Assembly: GCF_030272615.1 (NCBI RefSeq)
Contig: NC_081408.1
Coordinates: 337,500,793-337,564,792, forward strand
Source of the DNA: Cryptomeria japonica
Taxonomy: Eukaryota > Streptophyta > Pinopsida > Cupressales > Cupressaceae
Direction: 5' to 3'
Length of the DNA stretch: 64,000 nucleotides
The notes beneath the pieces were generated by a model. It was not told the origin of the DNA. It searched no databases and saw nothing but the letters and a program-made list of their open reading frames with translations. Within the stretch, counting starts at the first letter, position 1; every line of letters begins with the position of its first letter. Made by a program: the position numbers and the translations under genes. Shown here piece by piece: positions 1 to 11,660 of this stretch.

Positions 1-614
1 CCAACATGGGATAAAGTTTTGTTTATGTGGATTGTTTTGTAAATGTAATTAACTATTTGTAAGCCGACTTGGTATATTGTAAAAGACTCATATATGTATG
101 AGATCTTATAGATCATTTTTTAATGAAAAATGTATGGTAGAAGATAGTTGTTTAGTAGCAGTGAAGGTTTTTGGTTAAGGTATCTATTTGAGCTTAAACC
201 GGTACTGAACCTGACATTAGAGATGTTGTTTTGAGAAGTATATTGTATTGGATTTAATTATCCATTTTTTAGTCAGTGAGACTCTTCATTGAGCAGTGAG
301 CTCTAGGCTGTTGGCCTCCTTGCATGTGTAGGCCCCTATTGTAAGTAGTATTTATTCATTGGCCAAAGAGTAAATATCGTGGGTCACAAATCTCTCTGAA
401 GTTTTTCTCACACTAGATTTCCTCGTTAAAATATCTTGTGTTATGGTGTGTTTCTATTGCGTCTCTGTTATTTGTGTTTACTGCATTAATTCTTGTTTAC
501 CAGCACACTGTTTTGGGTTGCAAAGTTATAAATAAGTTTAAATATTCATTCAACCGGTTAGACATTGATTCATCCCCCCTCTCAATGTCTTTGGGACTGT
601 CATTGAATCTAACA
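1..614 (+). repeat. 5' LTR of element A (truncated by window edge)
   Basis: Matches 5681-6420 with scattered substitutions (a few percent by eye). It ends ...CTAACA at 614, directly followed by the PBS. About the first 125 bases of the LTR lie before the window. The hydrophobic 74-codon ORF inside it recurs in the other LTR copies and is not a separate gene. Confidence 0.9.
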
Positions 615-616
615 AT

Positions 617-628
617 TGGTATCAGAGC
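617..628 (+). promoter_or_regulatory. Primer-binding site of element A (initiator tRNA-Met type)
   Basis: TGGTATCAGAGC begins two bases after the LTR terminal CA. It is complementary to the 3' end of plant initiator tRNA-Met, the usual minus-strand primer of Ty1/copia elements. Confidence 0.9.
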
Positions 629-685
629 CTGGTCCTCTATTTGCAAAAGCCTAACAACTTGAGGAAGATTTTGAAAATAATACAT

Positions 686-1795
686 ATGGAGAACTTAAGA
701 AAATAGTTGGAAGGAGCTCTTGAAGATTTTGATGTAGAAAAATTGAAGAATATCAAACTTGAAGATGATCTGAGGACTGCTAAGGAATTCATTAAATGAC
801 TTCAGGAGAACCTGGTTATAGCCCAAAATAAGAGAAAGGAACTTCATGAGAAAATGCAGAATGATGATGATGAAAAGGAAACTCTTAGAGACATTGCAAA
901 TAAGTTAAGGCAAGAGAATAGTAATATGAAGAATGAAATGCAAGATATGACTATGAGGTTATGTAAGGATATTGAAGACAAAAAGAAGAATGAAGAAGAC
1001 TTGACTAGGAGACTTAATGATGCAGGAAATGAAAATCTGAGACTCAGTCATGAAATTGATATGCTAAAGATAAATTTGATTCATATGCAACATGATAAAG
1101 ATGAGCTTGTGAGACAAGTTGTAATTTTGGAAAATGAGTTGATCACTACAAATGAACACAAAGACAAATTCAAGAAAAGTTCAGAAAGACTTGATGACAT
1201 GTTGAAAATATATAAACTTGATGAAGATACAATTGGACTTGGATTTGAAATTGGAGAAAGTTCTGGTACTGCAAATAATCAAGATCAGAACAAACCGGTA
1301 AGACAACCCAATGCTTATAAATTTAATGGGAAATGTTTCAATTGCAACAAATATGGTCATAGAGTAAATCAATGTAGATTTATAAATAATTAGAATACAA
1401 ACTCACCCACCAGTCAATGTTCCAAATGCAATAAAGTTGGTCACAATTCCAAAAATTGCAGAATGAATGTGAAATGCTATGTTTGTGGTAGATTTGGGCA
1501 TTTATCTAATCAATGCAGATCGCAAACCGGTCAAGGATATGGAAAAGCTATTCAGAGGAATAATGTAACTTGTTATGCATATAACAAGATTGGACATATT
1601 AAATTTTTTGTAGAAGCAAGACTATACCGATGAACAATAAAGGATCTAGTGTGAAGGGAAAAGAAAAGGTAAATGAAATAAAGAAAGTTTTTTCAAAACA
1701 ACGGATTAAGAAGGCAGATTAGAAAGTTAATGAATCTATCTCTGTACCAGTAGAACAGAGTAACCCTCCATGGGTAGGAGATTCTTCATCTAACT
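686..1795 (+). pseudogene. Shortened gag-like protein of element A: coiled coil plus zinc knuckles
   Basis: The frame opens with ATG at 686 (MENLRK...), 58 bases after the PBS. Residues ~1-170 are highly charged with heptad-like Leu/Ile spacing, which predicts a coiled coil. A motif of the form LDDML...D..GLGFE.GESS follows, then CCHC knuckles: CFNCNKYGHRVNQC, CSKCNKVGHNSKNC and CYVCGRFGHLSNQC, plus a degenerate fourth (CYAYNKIGH). The N-terminal UBN2-type domain seen in element B is absent. In-frame stops occur at about 703, 797 and 1391, with a frame change near 1605. A functional version would bind RNA and possibly multimerise through the coiled coil. The matching region in element C confirms the frame. 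The end is set at the last segment alignable to C. Confidence 0.75.
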
Positions 1796-2097
1796 AAGGA
1801 ATAATCCTTAGGGGATATTGTAGCAAATTGAAAATCATGCATTTTACCCTCGGTTGATGGTGAGAAGATACATTTCTTCTTTATCGGCAGATGTGTTAAG
1901 TTTTCACTTAACCGACAAGCATTTAATGCAGTTTTAAAGAACCTTTTTTTGCTATAAAGCACCAGAAAACCCTCATTTTGACTTACCAAGCATTCAAACA
2001 ATCAGAGAGTGTGAAATTGAGCAAGGGCATCCTAAGACAAAGCTGCGAAGTGATTTTCAAGCATTCAAAGAACTTCAGTTAAGAGGTATTTATCAAA
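1796..2097 (+). promoter_or_regulatory. Conserved gap before ORF2 with TATA-like box and inverted repeat
   Basis: About 300 non-coding bases separate gag from ORF2 and are clearly conserved in element C (44934-45250). Near 1890-1916 GTTAAG-TTTTCA-CTTAAC forms a 6-bp inverted repeat flanked by TCGG and CCGA. CTATAAAG near 1951 resembles a TATA box about 145 bases before the ORF2 ATG; the C copy has CTAGAAAG there. An internal promoter or leader for separate ORF2 expression is an inference. Confidence 0.4.
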
Positions 2098-5000
2098 ATG
2101 ACAACCTCATCTTCTGTTCCCGAGTTTATTGCAAAACCTATCATTATTGAGAACATCAAATGCCCTAGACCCGTGTTTAAGATTATCCCCAAGATTGCAA
2201 AGCAGGATGATTCTGTCGGAGCTTTTTCAAAAATTCCAAAGGTTGTAACATTTGCAAAAGACCCTAGAATCTACATACATTGTAACATAGAAAACCTAGG
2301 GACTGAGGATTTGAAGAAAATGTTTAATGAGGTTATTACCGATGAAAAAGGTGTGATTAAACCTGAACATAAGATTGTGGAAGACTTAGGTTTTGTAGAA
2401 ATACTGAACATTCTCGAATTTCCAAAGGAAGTTGTAAGACTTGTATTGAGCAGATCCATGGGGAGTTCATGTGGTTAGAGTCAGTTTGCAAGATAACCAA
2501 GGAAGCAATTAAGGCAGTTACTGGTTTACCTTCAACTGGTAGTAGCCCTGATAAAACCAATAAAATACCTAACAAGGGAGTTATGGAGTTAACCAGAGCC
2601 ACATCTGATAGCAGGTCACTTAGAGTCAATGATGTCAAGGATATAAATGTGAGATATGTTAGTATGATACTTGGATATAAATCAACACATGCCAATAGAT
2701 TGAATTTAGTTTCTAGCCTTTGTATTCACAGTGCATATGAGATGGTGAACAATAATGCTAAGATAGATGTTTGTGAATGGCTTAAAGATGAACTAATTGA
2801 CAATTTGAAGAAGATTAAGGGAGATAAGAAAGGTATTTTCCATTTTGGGAACCCACTAGTATGCTTAATGCTATACTTTATCAAAGAGATACCCAACATA
2901 GGTCACAAGGATTTTGGTTATGACATCCTGGTAGGAAAACAAATACAAGAAGTTTTCACAGTATGAGAACTGACCGTGATAAAACATTTCAAACTAAGAT
3001 GAGAGAAAGAGAGAGATTACCACAGAGCATAGTTGATAAATATGACAAGCAAATCTGTTTTGTCATTAAGCGAGATGAGACTTGGATGGAAGCAGTAAGC
3101 CCTAGAACTATTTGGGTTACTGAGATGGGTTATGAGGTAGACCTACATGTTTTGGAAACATATGCAAAAGCCCTACTTGATGCACCTAGGGAGCCATCCG
3201 AAGGAATATTTGGTAATGCAGAAACTATTTCAAGTAATGTATCTATGTAGAAAGAAAGGAAGAAAAGAGACAATTTTATTAGGGATGCCTCTAAGAAGGC
3301 CAGTGAAATTAAAGAAAATGTCATGAATATCAGTGGTATATCAGCTAGTGAGCTTAAATGACTGCAACCGGAAGCACATGTTTCACCGGTTGTAACATCT
3401 TCTGATACTGACAGTGGCAAGGCTACTGAGTTTAAGAGAGTGGAAAGGAAAAGGAAAACCTCACCGGTACCTTCTCTTCCTCCTAAGAAAACAAGAACAC
3501 AAAGGAAGAAGCAACAGACAGTTAGGGAACCATAGAAGAAGCTTACACCAAAGAAGAAACAGACACCAGTTACCTCTACACTGGATGATCTACTAAATGA
3601 GATTACACGGGAAGGTAATCTGGTAAATGTAAATAAATGGTATAATTATTTTAAGGATTTTGACAAACAAACTATTGAAGAAAGCATTATTTTACATTTG
3701 GATATCTACAAGAAATTTTTGATATAAGTAATTGATGATTTACCCAACGATTTATATATGAGATTAGAATATAAAAGGCTATATGTGATGGAACTGGATA
3801 AGAAGTTGAAAGTTGAAGCTCTTTTGGCTGTACATCCGGTAAAATCTAAGGAAGAGATAGATGAGCTTATATTTGAAGCAAACCGGTCAGTATTTATCAG
3901 TGGACACCGACAAGTAAGCCTGATGGTTGGAAGGGTTAAGGAAATTGTAGATGAGACTGCAGATAAGTGGGACATATTTTTTGTTGAGAAGGAAAAGAAA
4001 GAGGAAAGAAACAGATCAAAAGTGGAAAAGACATTCAAGGTATATTGGAAAGATAAGGGAAAAGGTAAAGTAGGTGGTGTACCTTCTATAAAAGTAACCG
4101 ATAACATCCCTCCACCGGCTCAAGACACCCCTCCATTAACTTCAACATCACCGATACATACAACTAATCCACTAGATATGGCTACTGAAGGTATAACTCA
4201 TGATGATACTAACCCAGAGTTCGAGATAATTTTTACCATGAGTGTAGATACTCAAGATATAAACATTGTTGTGGACAAAGAAACTAAAGAGGTTAAGGTA
4301 GATGATGTCAAAGATAACAAGGTCTCTGAGATACCGACACACACTGTAGACTCTCAGAACACTGAGATACCGACCCAAGCAGAGCAACCGGTAACTGAGA
4401 AACCTACAGAGGACAAGACAACTAACATAGGGCAACCAAAATCAGAGAAACTGATAGTTGTACAGACTGAGAACCAATCTGAGGTAGAGGTTCATATTGA
4501 GTCTGGGAAATCGGTAGTTGTAGAGGTGCTTAGTCAAACTGAGAAACCATCAAAGGCAGAGGCACATACATAGACATATCGACCAGGATAAAATGTAAGT
4601 AAAGTGGAAGCATCTGATGGAAATAAAGAGGATATAGTGAAGTAATTGGACAAACATCTGTTGAGAAGAAACCCATAGCATAACCAAGCACATCTACAGG
4701 TGAATTTAGACCTACTAACATAAAAGAGGTTCTATTGGATTCCATCAAGAGGATAACATATTGCAATGCCTTAGCATTTAAGGCAATTGATAACACATTA
4801 CCTATCCTGAAGATGATTTTACCTAATTGTTAGATAGAGCACATTAATGATTATTTAGGTAAATTTGACACATTGTCCAAATTCATTCCTGATAATGTCA
4901 TAACTCTGGAAAAGGTGAATGAGGATACCATTAAGGAGAGAGTTGACAAAGAGAAAAATACATTCTTTGAAAACACTATAAAGAAATATACCGATCACTT

Positions 5001-5490
5001 GGACACACTTTTACCGGTACTTAATTCTACAATTTTGGAGTATAAGGAGTTATATAGAGAAGCATGTAAATCTCATTGTTTGATAGAGGACATTGATGAG
5101 GAGATTAAAAAGACACAAAAATAAATTGATGACATTGTGGATAATATGATAGGTTCATTTGAACTTATCTAAGTTTTTGAGCAGGAAATGGCAGTTTTTG
5201 AGAAGTTGGAGAAACTTGAGAAAGAAAAGGCAAGAATAAGGTCCAAAGCCCAGGAAATAAAGAATAAACTTGGTCTGAGGTTAGATAGTTTGATTACTCA
5301 GAGAGCTGAAATGACTAAGGCAACAATTACTGGAGAACGATCACCGAAGCAACAAATGCACTATCTCACCGGTATGATCCAATAGACTGAGGCAACTCTA
5401 ACCGACAGCAACAAGTTTATGCAGAGTTTGAATCTAGTTTTGGCAGACATTTTTCAGATAGTAACCAACCGGTTATAGACCTTGAGGTAG
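2098..5490 (+). pseudogene. ORF2 of element A: large unknown protein in env-like position
   Basis: Begins ATG 2098 (MTTSSSVPEF...) and is followed to TAG 5488-5490 by alignment with element C; about 1,120 codons. I do not recognise the family. Order: N-terminal globular region (~residues 1-300, with VCEWLKDELIDNLKKIKGD and a short hydrophobic LVCLMLYF); a segment with SPRTIWVTEMGYEVDLHVLE; a very basic Ser/Pro/Lys stretch (KRKTSPVPSLPPKKTR) like a nuclear-localisation signal; an EESIILHLDIYKK segment; a long acidic Thr/Glu-rich linker; and a C-terminal coiled-coil region (FEKLEKLEKEKARIRSKAQE). There is a frameshift near 2460 and stops near 3250, 3360, 3533, 3726, 4573 and 5385. No signal peptide or convincing membrane helix is visible, so 'envelope-like' describes position only. 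No pol motif is present. Confidence 0.7.
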
Positions 5491-5529
5491 CATTTTTGTA
5501 CTCTTTTGATTATTTATGACATCCTTTGT

Positions 5530-5680
5530 CATTGATGCCAAAGGGGGAGTAGTAGAGAGAAAAATGCATGTACAGAGGAGATCACTTGCTCAGGGGGAGC
5601 ACATCTTTTTGGATTTCAGTTTTGGGATAACAGTTTTGATTTTTCTCATGAGTGTTGCCATCAATGCCAAAGGGGGAGAT
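5530..5680 (+). promoter_or_regulatory. Three polypurine motifs before the 3' LTR of element A
   Basis: CCAAAGGGGGAG (~5538), CAGGGGGAG (~5592) and CCAAAGGGGGAGAT (ending 5680, directly against the 3' LTR). The last is the plus-strand primer PPT. Several upstream copies are typical of sireviruses. The surrounding words (cattgatgccaaaggggg, catcaatgccaaaggggg) are near-duplicates. Confidence 0.75.
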
Positions 5681-6420
5681 TGTTGGCATTCTACACTCAT
5701 AACCAACCGACAATAGGTTTCTACATGCACCGACAGACATCAACACTGACAGGCACATTCACCGCCATCCAGTTCACACTGGAAATAAAGTATACCGACA
5801 CTCAATCTGACATGGGATAAAGTTTTGTTTATGTGAATTATTTTGTAAATGTAATTAACTATTTGTAAGCTAACTTGGTATATTATAAAAGACTCATATA
5901 TGTATGAGATCTTATAGATCATTTTGTAATGAAAAATGTATGGTAGAAGATAGTTGTTTAGTAGCAATGAAGGTTTTTGGTTAAGGTATCTATCTGAGCT
6001 TAAACCGGTACTGAACCTGGCATTAGAGATGCTGTTTTGAGCAGTGCATTGTATTGGATTTAATTATCCATTTTGTAGTTAGTGAGACTCTTCATTGAGC
6101 AGTGAGCTCTAGGCTGTTGGCCTCCTTGCATGTGTAGGCCCCTATTGTAAGTAGTATTTATTCATTGGCCAGTGAGTAAATATTGTGGGTCACAAATTCC
6201 ACTGAGGTTTTTCCCACACTGAGTTTTCTCGTTAAAATATCTTGTGTTATGGTGTGTTTCTATGTTGTCTCTATTATTTGTGTTTACTACATTAATTCTT
6301 GTTTACCGGTACATTGTTTTGGGTTGCAAAGTTATAAATAAGTTTAAATATTCATTCAACCGGTTAGACATTGATTCACCCCCCCTCTCAGTGTCTTTGG
6401 AACTGTCATTGAATCTAACA
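5681..6420 (+). repeat. 3' LTR of element A
   Basis: 740 bp, TGTTGGCATT...AATCTAACA, preceded directly by the PPT. It resembles the LTRs of element C (48767-49544), but is shorter and clearly diverged in the first ~150 bp, so A and C are subfamilies. Confidence 0.9.
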
Positions 6421-6421
6421 A

Positions 6422-7589
6422 CAACACCAAGATTTTGACGTGGAAAACCCGGTTAAGGGAAAAACCACAGTGGGAACCTACCCACAATAAGATGATACTC
6501 TGCTGTAGTATGTGAAAATATTGCAATGGGGAATGTACCAGCATTCAGGCATATTTCCTAGAGCTCACTACTAAAATATAATAACCCGAAAGGCTACAAC
6601 CCTCAGGGAAGTCTCACTAACTTACAAAAAGATTTACACTACAATCCAGAAGGAATAACATCTCCAAAAGACCAATGACAGTTACAGTTAAGCACAATTG
6701 TCTGCTCTGCAACACCAATCTCTGCTCAATCACAATGTCAAAGGATGAATCACTTGTTCGCACATACACTACTCTTTGATAATGCAAACACAACCTTGAT
6801 AGCCAAATTACATGACTATATCACCTATTTATACAGTTCATAAACCTTGACAACAAGGTCGGCTAAACCCTCAACTCTCAATTACAAAATTACATCACAT
6901 GATACAAAGATCGACCACCGGACCAATATAATGATATACATGACATTACATGGACCTAAATCAAATTTCCAAACACTCAACACCACCGGTAATCACGCCA
7001 AGATCAACTACAACATGCTACACCACCAGGAAAACCACATAACACACAAAGAACATCACCGGTTCAACAAAATCAGCAAGAACACGCACAACAATAAATG
7101 CGGATCATAAAAACAAATAGGACATACTTAGGAAACACTAACAAGCATGTTAGAATCATTAGTAACAACTGTACCAACAACACTTATCAAATCTTCATCG
7201 ATCAACATCTAAAACAAACAACAACAACTGTCACAAAGAAAGATAACTTGCAGAGCACCAAATCACGAACCATCTGAAATGAAGATACACAAGACCATCC
7301 AAAACAATCTCTCAAAATCTCAGCTCAAGATCTTATCACACCAAAATATACTGGAGGAAATACTGAACTCTGCAAAGCAGTGATCAGAAAAACAAACTGC
7401 AAAACCGGATCATATGTTATGATCAATTAAGCTTTTCGGATAACCAAAACCAATAAAGAAGAATATAATGATACCATAAATACTCCATACACCAAACCAA
7501 AATCCCAATAAACCAATCTGCAATCACCAGAGTAGGAATATGTTGACATCAATGACAACAACATATCCTAGCAACAACAATGTCCAACA
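6422..7589 (-). repeat. Minus-strand LTR fragment interrupted by element A
   Basis: On the minus strand it starts TGTTGGACATTG at 7589, carries a TATA box (TGTATAAATAGG near 6824-6836), and runs to a U5-like stretch (GGGTTTTCCACGTCAAAATC). It stops abruptly at the end of element A's 3' LTR without a TG/CA end. Element A therefore probably inserted into this LTR, and the missing tail should lie to the left of the window. No internal coding region follows on the 7590 side, so it may be a solo LTR. Confidence 0.6.
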
Positions 7590-9679
7590 CAAATTTTATA
7601 ATTAATATTAATACTATAAAATTGTTCTAAAGAAGTTCTTCTCTTGTAACACATTTTTTCTTGATTTACCTCTATTAAGATGCTCAACCTATAGAACCTT
7701 TTAACATTGCATCATTTATTAAAAGTTAAAACCTCACAAGGTTGTTATCCTTGGGTTTTCTTAATATATGGTCAACATGTATCCTCCACATAACCACATG
7801 TAGTGACAAAATACATGTGTTTATTACATCATTTTGGCGTAACAATTATTAAGTCATTTTTTTATGATTCTACTTTCTTTTTTTAGAAATTTATGTCTAT
7901 TTATAGAATATATTTTATATATAATATATTTAAAATTAAATATTAGACACCTACTAAAAATCTATTTTTCTTGTCAGTAAATTGTAATAAGAGTAGTTGC
8001 TCTCATATATATTAAATAAAAAGAACAACATAATTTTTTACAAGTTTCTTGAAAGAATGCATATCCAAAGACCAAGGAATATACCAAATCATGGTGGTTA
8101 CTTATATCATTTATAGAAAGATAGCTATCTAATTATATCAATATCAACTGAGAAACAAAATACATATTAAGCCTCCAAATCACTATCTAAGGCTAGCAAC
8201 TCTGACACACCCATCTTGGCCAAATATTGTACTTGTTTTAGGAAGTTTGCCCATTTATCCATCATATGTTGTTGCTATTAACCATCTTAGTCCATGAAGA
8301 GAAGATGAAGTGGTACCTGTCTACTACACCCCCTTTGGTCGCAAGCCATGAAGACATTATAGGGAGAGGGATGCCATTACCATACCAATCAATATCCAAA
8401 ATCTCCTCCAAGTTACTCAATAACTAATGTTTGATCAATAAATTCACCATAGATTTCACAATGTCCTCTATCTCTCCCATCGAAAAAAGAAGCAAAAAAA
8501 TAGTAAGGCTATATTAGAGTTAACTTCGTATTTATGTTGTCACCAAGAACTCATCACCAACCACCCAATATACTACAAAAACAAGGCCACTTCAATATTG
8601 AACACACATTGAAGTATTTTCTTAATCACCTTTCTAAGGAAGGCCATTTTTCGTTGAGAGTTGATAAGACAAGTTGGGGTCTCCATTCTAGACTTTTAGA
8701 ATAAAGCTAGAGCATAATTAAATAACATGGAGAAATGAGACATATCCTTGTTAATTTATTAAATCATTAATTTACATGAATGTAATTAGTGAAGGGTAGT
8801 TTGAGTGTTAGGATCATTAATGAACATTACTTAAGATGGCATAATATGACAATTGCTAATTTGGTCAACATGTTGGTCTCCTTGTTGGCCTCCTTGAAAG
8901 TGTGATAAATGGTGAAGGATTCCAAATTATCTAGTAGAGAGAGCACCATGATTAAAATAAATACTAACTTCTCTCCAAATGAATACTTGGATCTAACTAC
9001 ATTAATGACCAGAATCAAATATTTGTCAATTTTAATTTTATCTTTTGGGTTTAAATCATAATTACTAACCCAAAATGAGAGCTTGAAATTTTTCTTTATT
9101 ATTTGTCCCTACAAACCAATTTACCTTTCCAATTTTGGATCACACAATTAACCCTAAATTTTGCCAAGGCTTTTTTTTGGCCATTTTAAAATTAAGTTTG
9201 AACCATCTTTCTCAAGGGTGAATCTATTTAACTTCCTACTATTTTTTTTGTGAATTAACTCCATCAACAAATTATTTTGAAGCCAAGGATGTACCCCTTA
9301 CATAACATTCAAATATCTCAGTCCACATGTTGTTGGTAAAATAAGATACACAATCTTGGAAGCCCCTCAATTGTTGATACAACATAAAGAATCTCCACTA
9401 TGTTTGAGATTTGCTTTACACTATAAGTAAGAAATCCATCATCACACCATAAAATCTATTAAACATCTAGTTTATATTAATTATAATGATAATAATTTAA
9501 TATTTGTTACAATAAGTATGTGCTGAGGGTAATTACTTAACTCTAAAGAATTTGATGATAGAAATCATTATCAAAAGTAACATAATAATCTAATTGTACA
9601 TGTTAGATTTGGCTGACAACATTCAAAATCTCAAAACATTTGTCACCAAGTACAATATCACACTTGCAGGATTAAGGAA
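7590..9679. other. Old intergenic DNA, no intact gene
   Basis: AT-rich sequence with many stops on both strands. Apart from the minus-strand coding scrap at 8167-8490 I see no gene, RNA or repeat structure that I can name. Confidence 0.5.
8167..8490 (-). pseudogene. C-terminal scrap of an unknown protein
   Basis: Read on the minus strand, two overlapping frames give protein-like text ending in a natural stop at 8167-8169. The upstream part contains IDWYGNGIPLPIMSSWLATK and FSSWTKMVNSNN. After one frameshift it continues DKWANFLKQVQYLAKMGVSE to LDSDLEA and stop. Codon-like composition and a coherent C-terminus suggest a decayed gene or transposon ORF. I do not recognise the family, and nothing upstream on the minus strand extends it convincingly. 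Confidence 0.35.
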
Positions 9680-9684
9680 CATAT

Positions 9685-10922
9685 TGTATACACCTAAAAA
9701 TGGTCTAAAGATAATTAATTGAATAAGCAATTATTTAATTAATCCCCCTTCCTACTTTAATTGAATTCATTAGTAATTTGATTAAATTCTCCCTTTCATC
9801 TACTTATTAATAAATCTAAGGATTTATTTAATAGGTTCATTTCAATAAGTCCCCTTTGATTAATTAATTAAAATTTATTAATCCTCCCCCCCATTCAATC
9901 AATTCTTCTAATCCCCTAATTAATTAAAACAAATCAATTTAGGAGTTGTTGAATATTAATTAGTCTTTTCCTATCATTTGAATTTTTAAATTCAAATTAC
10001 CCACACTCCTCCTAACTTCTAACCACCTAACCTAACCATCCCTCTAACTAACCCATTCTACCTAACCTTGGATTTAACTAACCCTATCCTAACCTCCTTA
10101 TCCTAACCTCCTATGGTGTGGATATTCTCCCTTTGAGACACATGACACTTTGGCCATATGTCTCCTCTCTTGGACATTTGCCCTCTTATGAGCAAGGCTC
10201 CTTGACACTTGTCACCACATAGATGACAAGTGTCCCTTCCTCCAACCTCTTCTCCAACCTCCTCCAATTTCACCCTTGATATCTTCAGACTCAATCTTGA
10301 CCATTGATTCCTGCCACCTCACCCCTGGCCCTGGAAATCCTATAAATATCCCCCATTTTGGAGCATAAAGGATCCCATCTCATTTTCATCTTAGGCATTG
10401 TTACTATAGGCATATCCATTCTAGCATATCATTTGAGCATTGTTATTATAGGCAATTGCATCTTAGATCTAGTTTAATTTGATCATTTTATAGCATAATT
10501 GTTGAATAATATAGCTTAATCCATCTCTTTTCTAGCATACTTGCATCATCATCATAGCTTAATCATGCATATAATTAGCTTAATTAGACTCTTGGATCAA
10601 TCTAGCATGATTAGTCTCATCTAGTTTTCATTTCATTATCATTTCAAATCCTCCGTCTACGTGTAGTCAAGTCATTGGGATTGCTTATCCAGATCTAAGA
10701 GCAAATCCATACTCACATCTCTTATGAGGTGATAGGTTGCTTTGTCATGCTGTAGTAAAGTCACTGGGATTGCTTATCCAGATCTGAGAGCAAATCCATA
10801 CTCGCATCTCTTAGGAGGCGATAGGCTGCTTTGTCATGGTTCACCTTTCATTTGCTTTTAATTTTCTAACCATGCTTGTAATGATCTATTGAGTGCTTGT
10901 GTTGCAGCTGCAGGTACCACAC
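9685..10922 (+). repeat. 5' LTR of element E (3' end lost)
   Basis: Starts TGTATACACC and matches 14211-15344. Homology stops after GGTACCACAC, so the last ~16 bases of the LTR and the PBS are missing. TATAAATA near 10341 is the likely TATA box. It carries an 89-bp duplication absent from the 3' LTR. Confidence 0.85.
10663..10840 (+). repeat. 89-bp tandem duplication in the 5' LTR of E
   Basis: Two units (10663-10751 and 10752-10840), each with CAGATCT and GATAGG(T/C)TGC, about 90% alike. The 3' LTR has one unit, so the duplication arose in one LTR after insertion, or the other LTR lost a unit. Confidence 0.85.
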
Positions 10923-11660
10923 GTAGTAGATGACTCGTTCTTTTCCTTCATTGTCATGTTGTGCAAGCAAAACTCCTAATGATTTCGGTGGTTGATACAT
11001 AGAGTAACGATGGCTTTCCTAGAATTGATGATATTAGGATGGGTGGTTGCATGAGATAGGCCTTGATCTTATTGAATGTGTCCTCGCATTGATGGTCCCA
11101 CTTGAAAGTAACATTTTTATGTAATAGATGAGTAAATGGTTGGCATTTCCCGGCTAGTTGAGCAACAAATCTTCTGATTGACTGTAGTCTTCCTTGAAGT
11201 GATCTTAGTTGACTGATATTCCAGGGAGATGTCATTTCCATGATTTCTTTGACCTTAGCTGGATCTACTTCGATACCTCTACCTAAAACAATGTATCCCA
11301 ATAGCTTGCCTGAAGTAAAACCAAAGGCACATTTCTTAGGATTGAGCTGTAGCTTATACTATTCTAATATGTCAAAGATCTTTTCTTGTATTCCTATATG
11401 GCCTTCTCTACTGTATGATTTGGCCAATATGTCATCCACATAATCTTCCATGAATGTATGCATCATCTCATGGAATATTATTGTCATAACTCTCTGATAT
11501 GTAGCACCTGTGTTCTTTAGTCCAAAGGGCATGACATTCCAGCAGAAAGTACCCCATGGACATGTGAAAGCTGTCTTTTCTTAATCTCCAGGTGCTATTT
11601 TAATCTGATTGTATCCAGAGAAACCATCCATTAGAGAAAACATGGAGTGTCCAGCAGTTA
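10923..11660 (-). pseudogene. Inverted gypsy reverse-transcriptase fragment
   Basis: On the minus strand, from 11660 downward, the reading gives typical Ty3/gypsy RT: NQIKIAPGD, then MPFGLKNTGATYQRVM, the catalytic DYVDDILAKS (YVDD box), LNPKKCAFGF, GIEVDPAKVKEI and RSLQGRLQSIRRFV, reaching the start of the RNase H connection. An open stretch is 10954-11301; stops and a frame change break the rest. It is a fragment only: no protease is attached and RNase H is cut off at the 5' LTR junction. Its orientation is opposite to the integrase piece starting at 11661 and to the LTRs. Confidence 0.8.

Larger units (their letters stand above)
1..6420 (+). mobile_element. Element A: non-autonomous sirevirus-like LTR retrotransposon (gag + ORF2, no pol)
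   Basis: The window opens inside the 5' LTR (1-614) and the matching 3' LTR is 5681-6420. Between them are an initiator-Met type PBS, a gag-like reading frame with zinc knuckles, a gap, a long ORF2 and a cluster of GGGGGAG polypurine motifs. No protease, integrase, reverse transcriptase or RNase H motif is present anywhere in the ~5 kb interior, so the element could only have moved using enzymes supplied by another element. The repeated AAAGGGGGAG motifs before the 3' LTR are a known sirevirus (Ty1/copia) hallmark, and element B in this window is a candidate helper type. A second copy (element C) has the same plan. The right flank of the 3' LTR is ACAAC; the left flank lies outside the window, so the target-site duplication cannot be checked. 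Confidence 0.85.

Noticed and set aside
438-662. Hydrophobic 74-residue ORF inside the LTR, recurring at 6244 and 43527
   Set aside because: It recurs only because it lies in LTR copies. Its frame and length differ among copies, and it overlaps the U5/PBS boundary.
2098-5490. ORF2 as a retroviral-type envelope protein
   Set aside because: No signal peptide, furin-like site or membrane anchor is visible; only its position is env-like.
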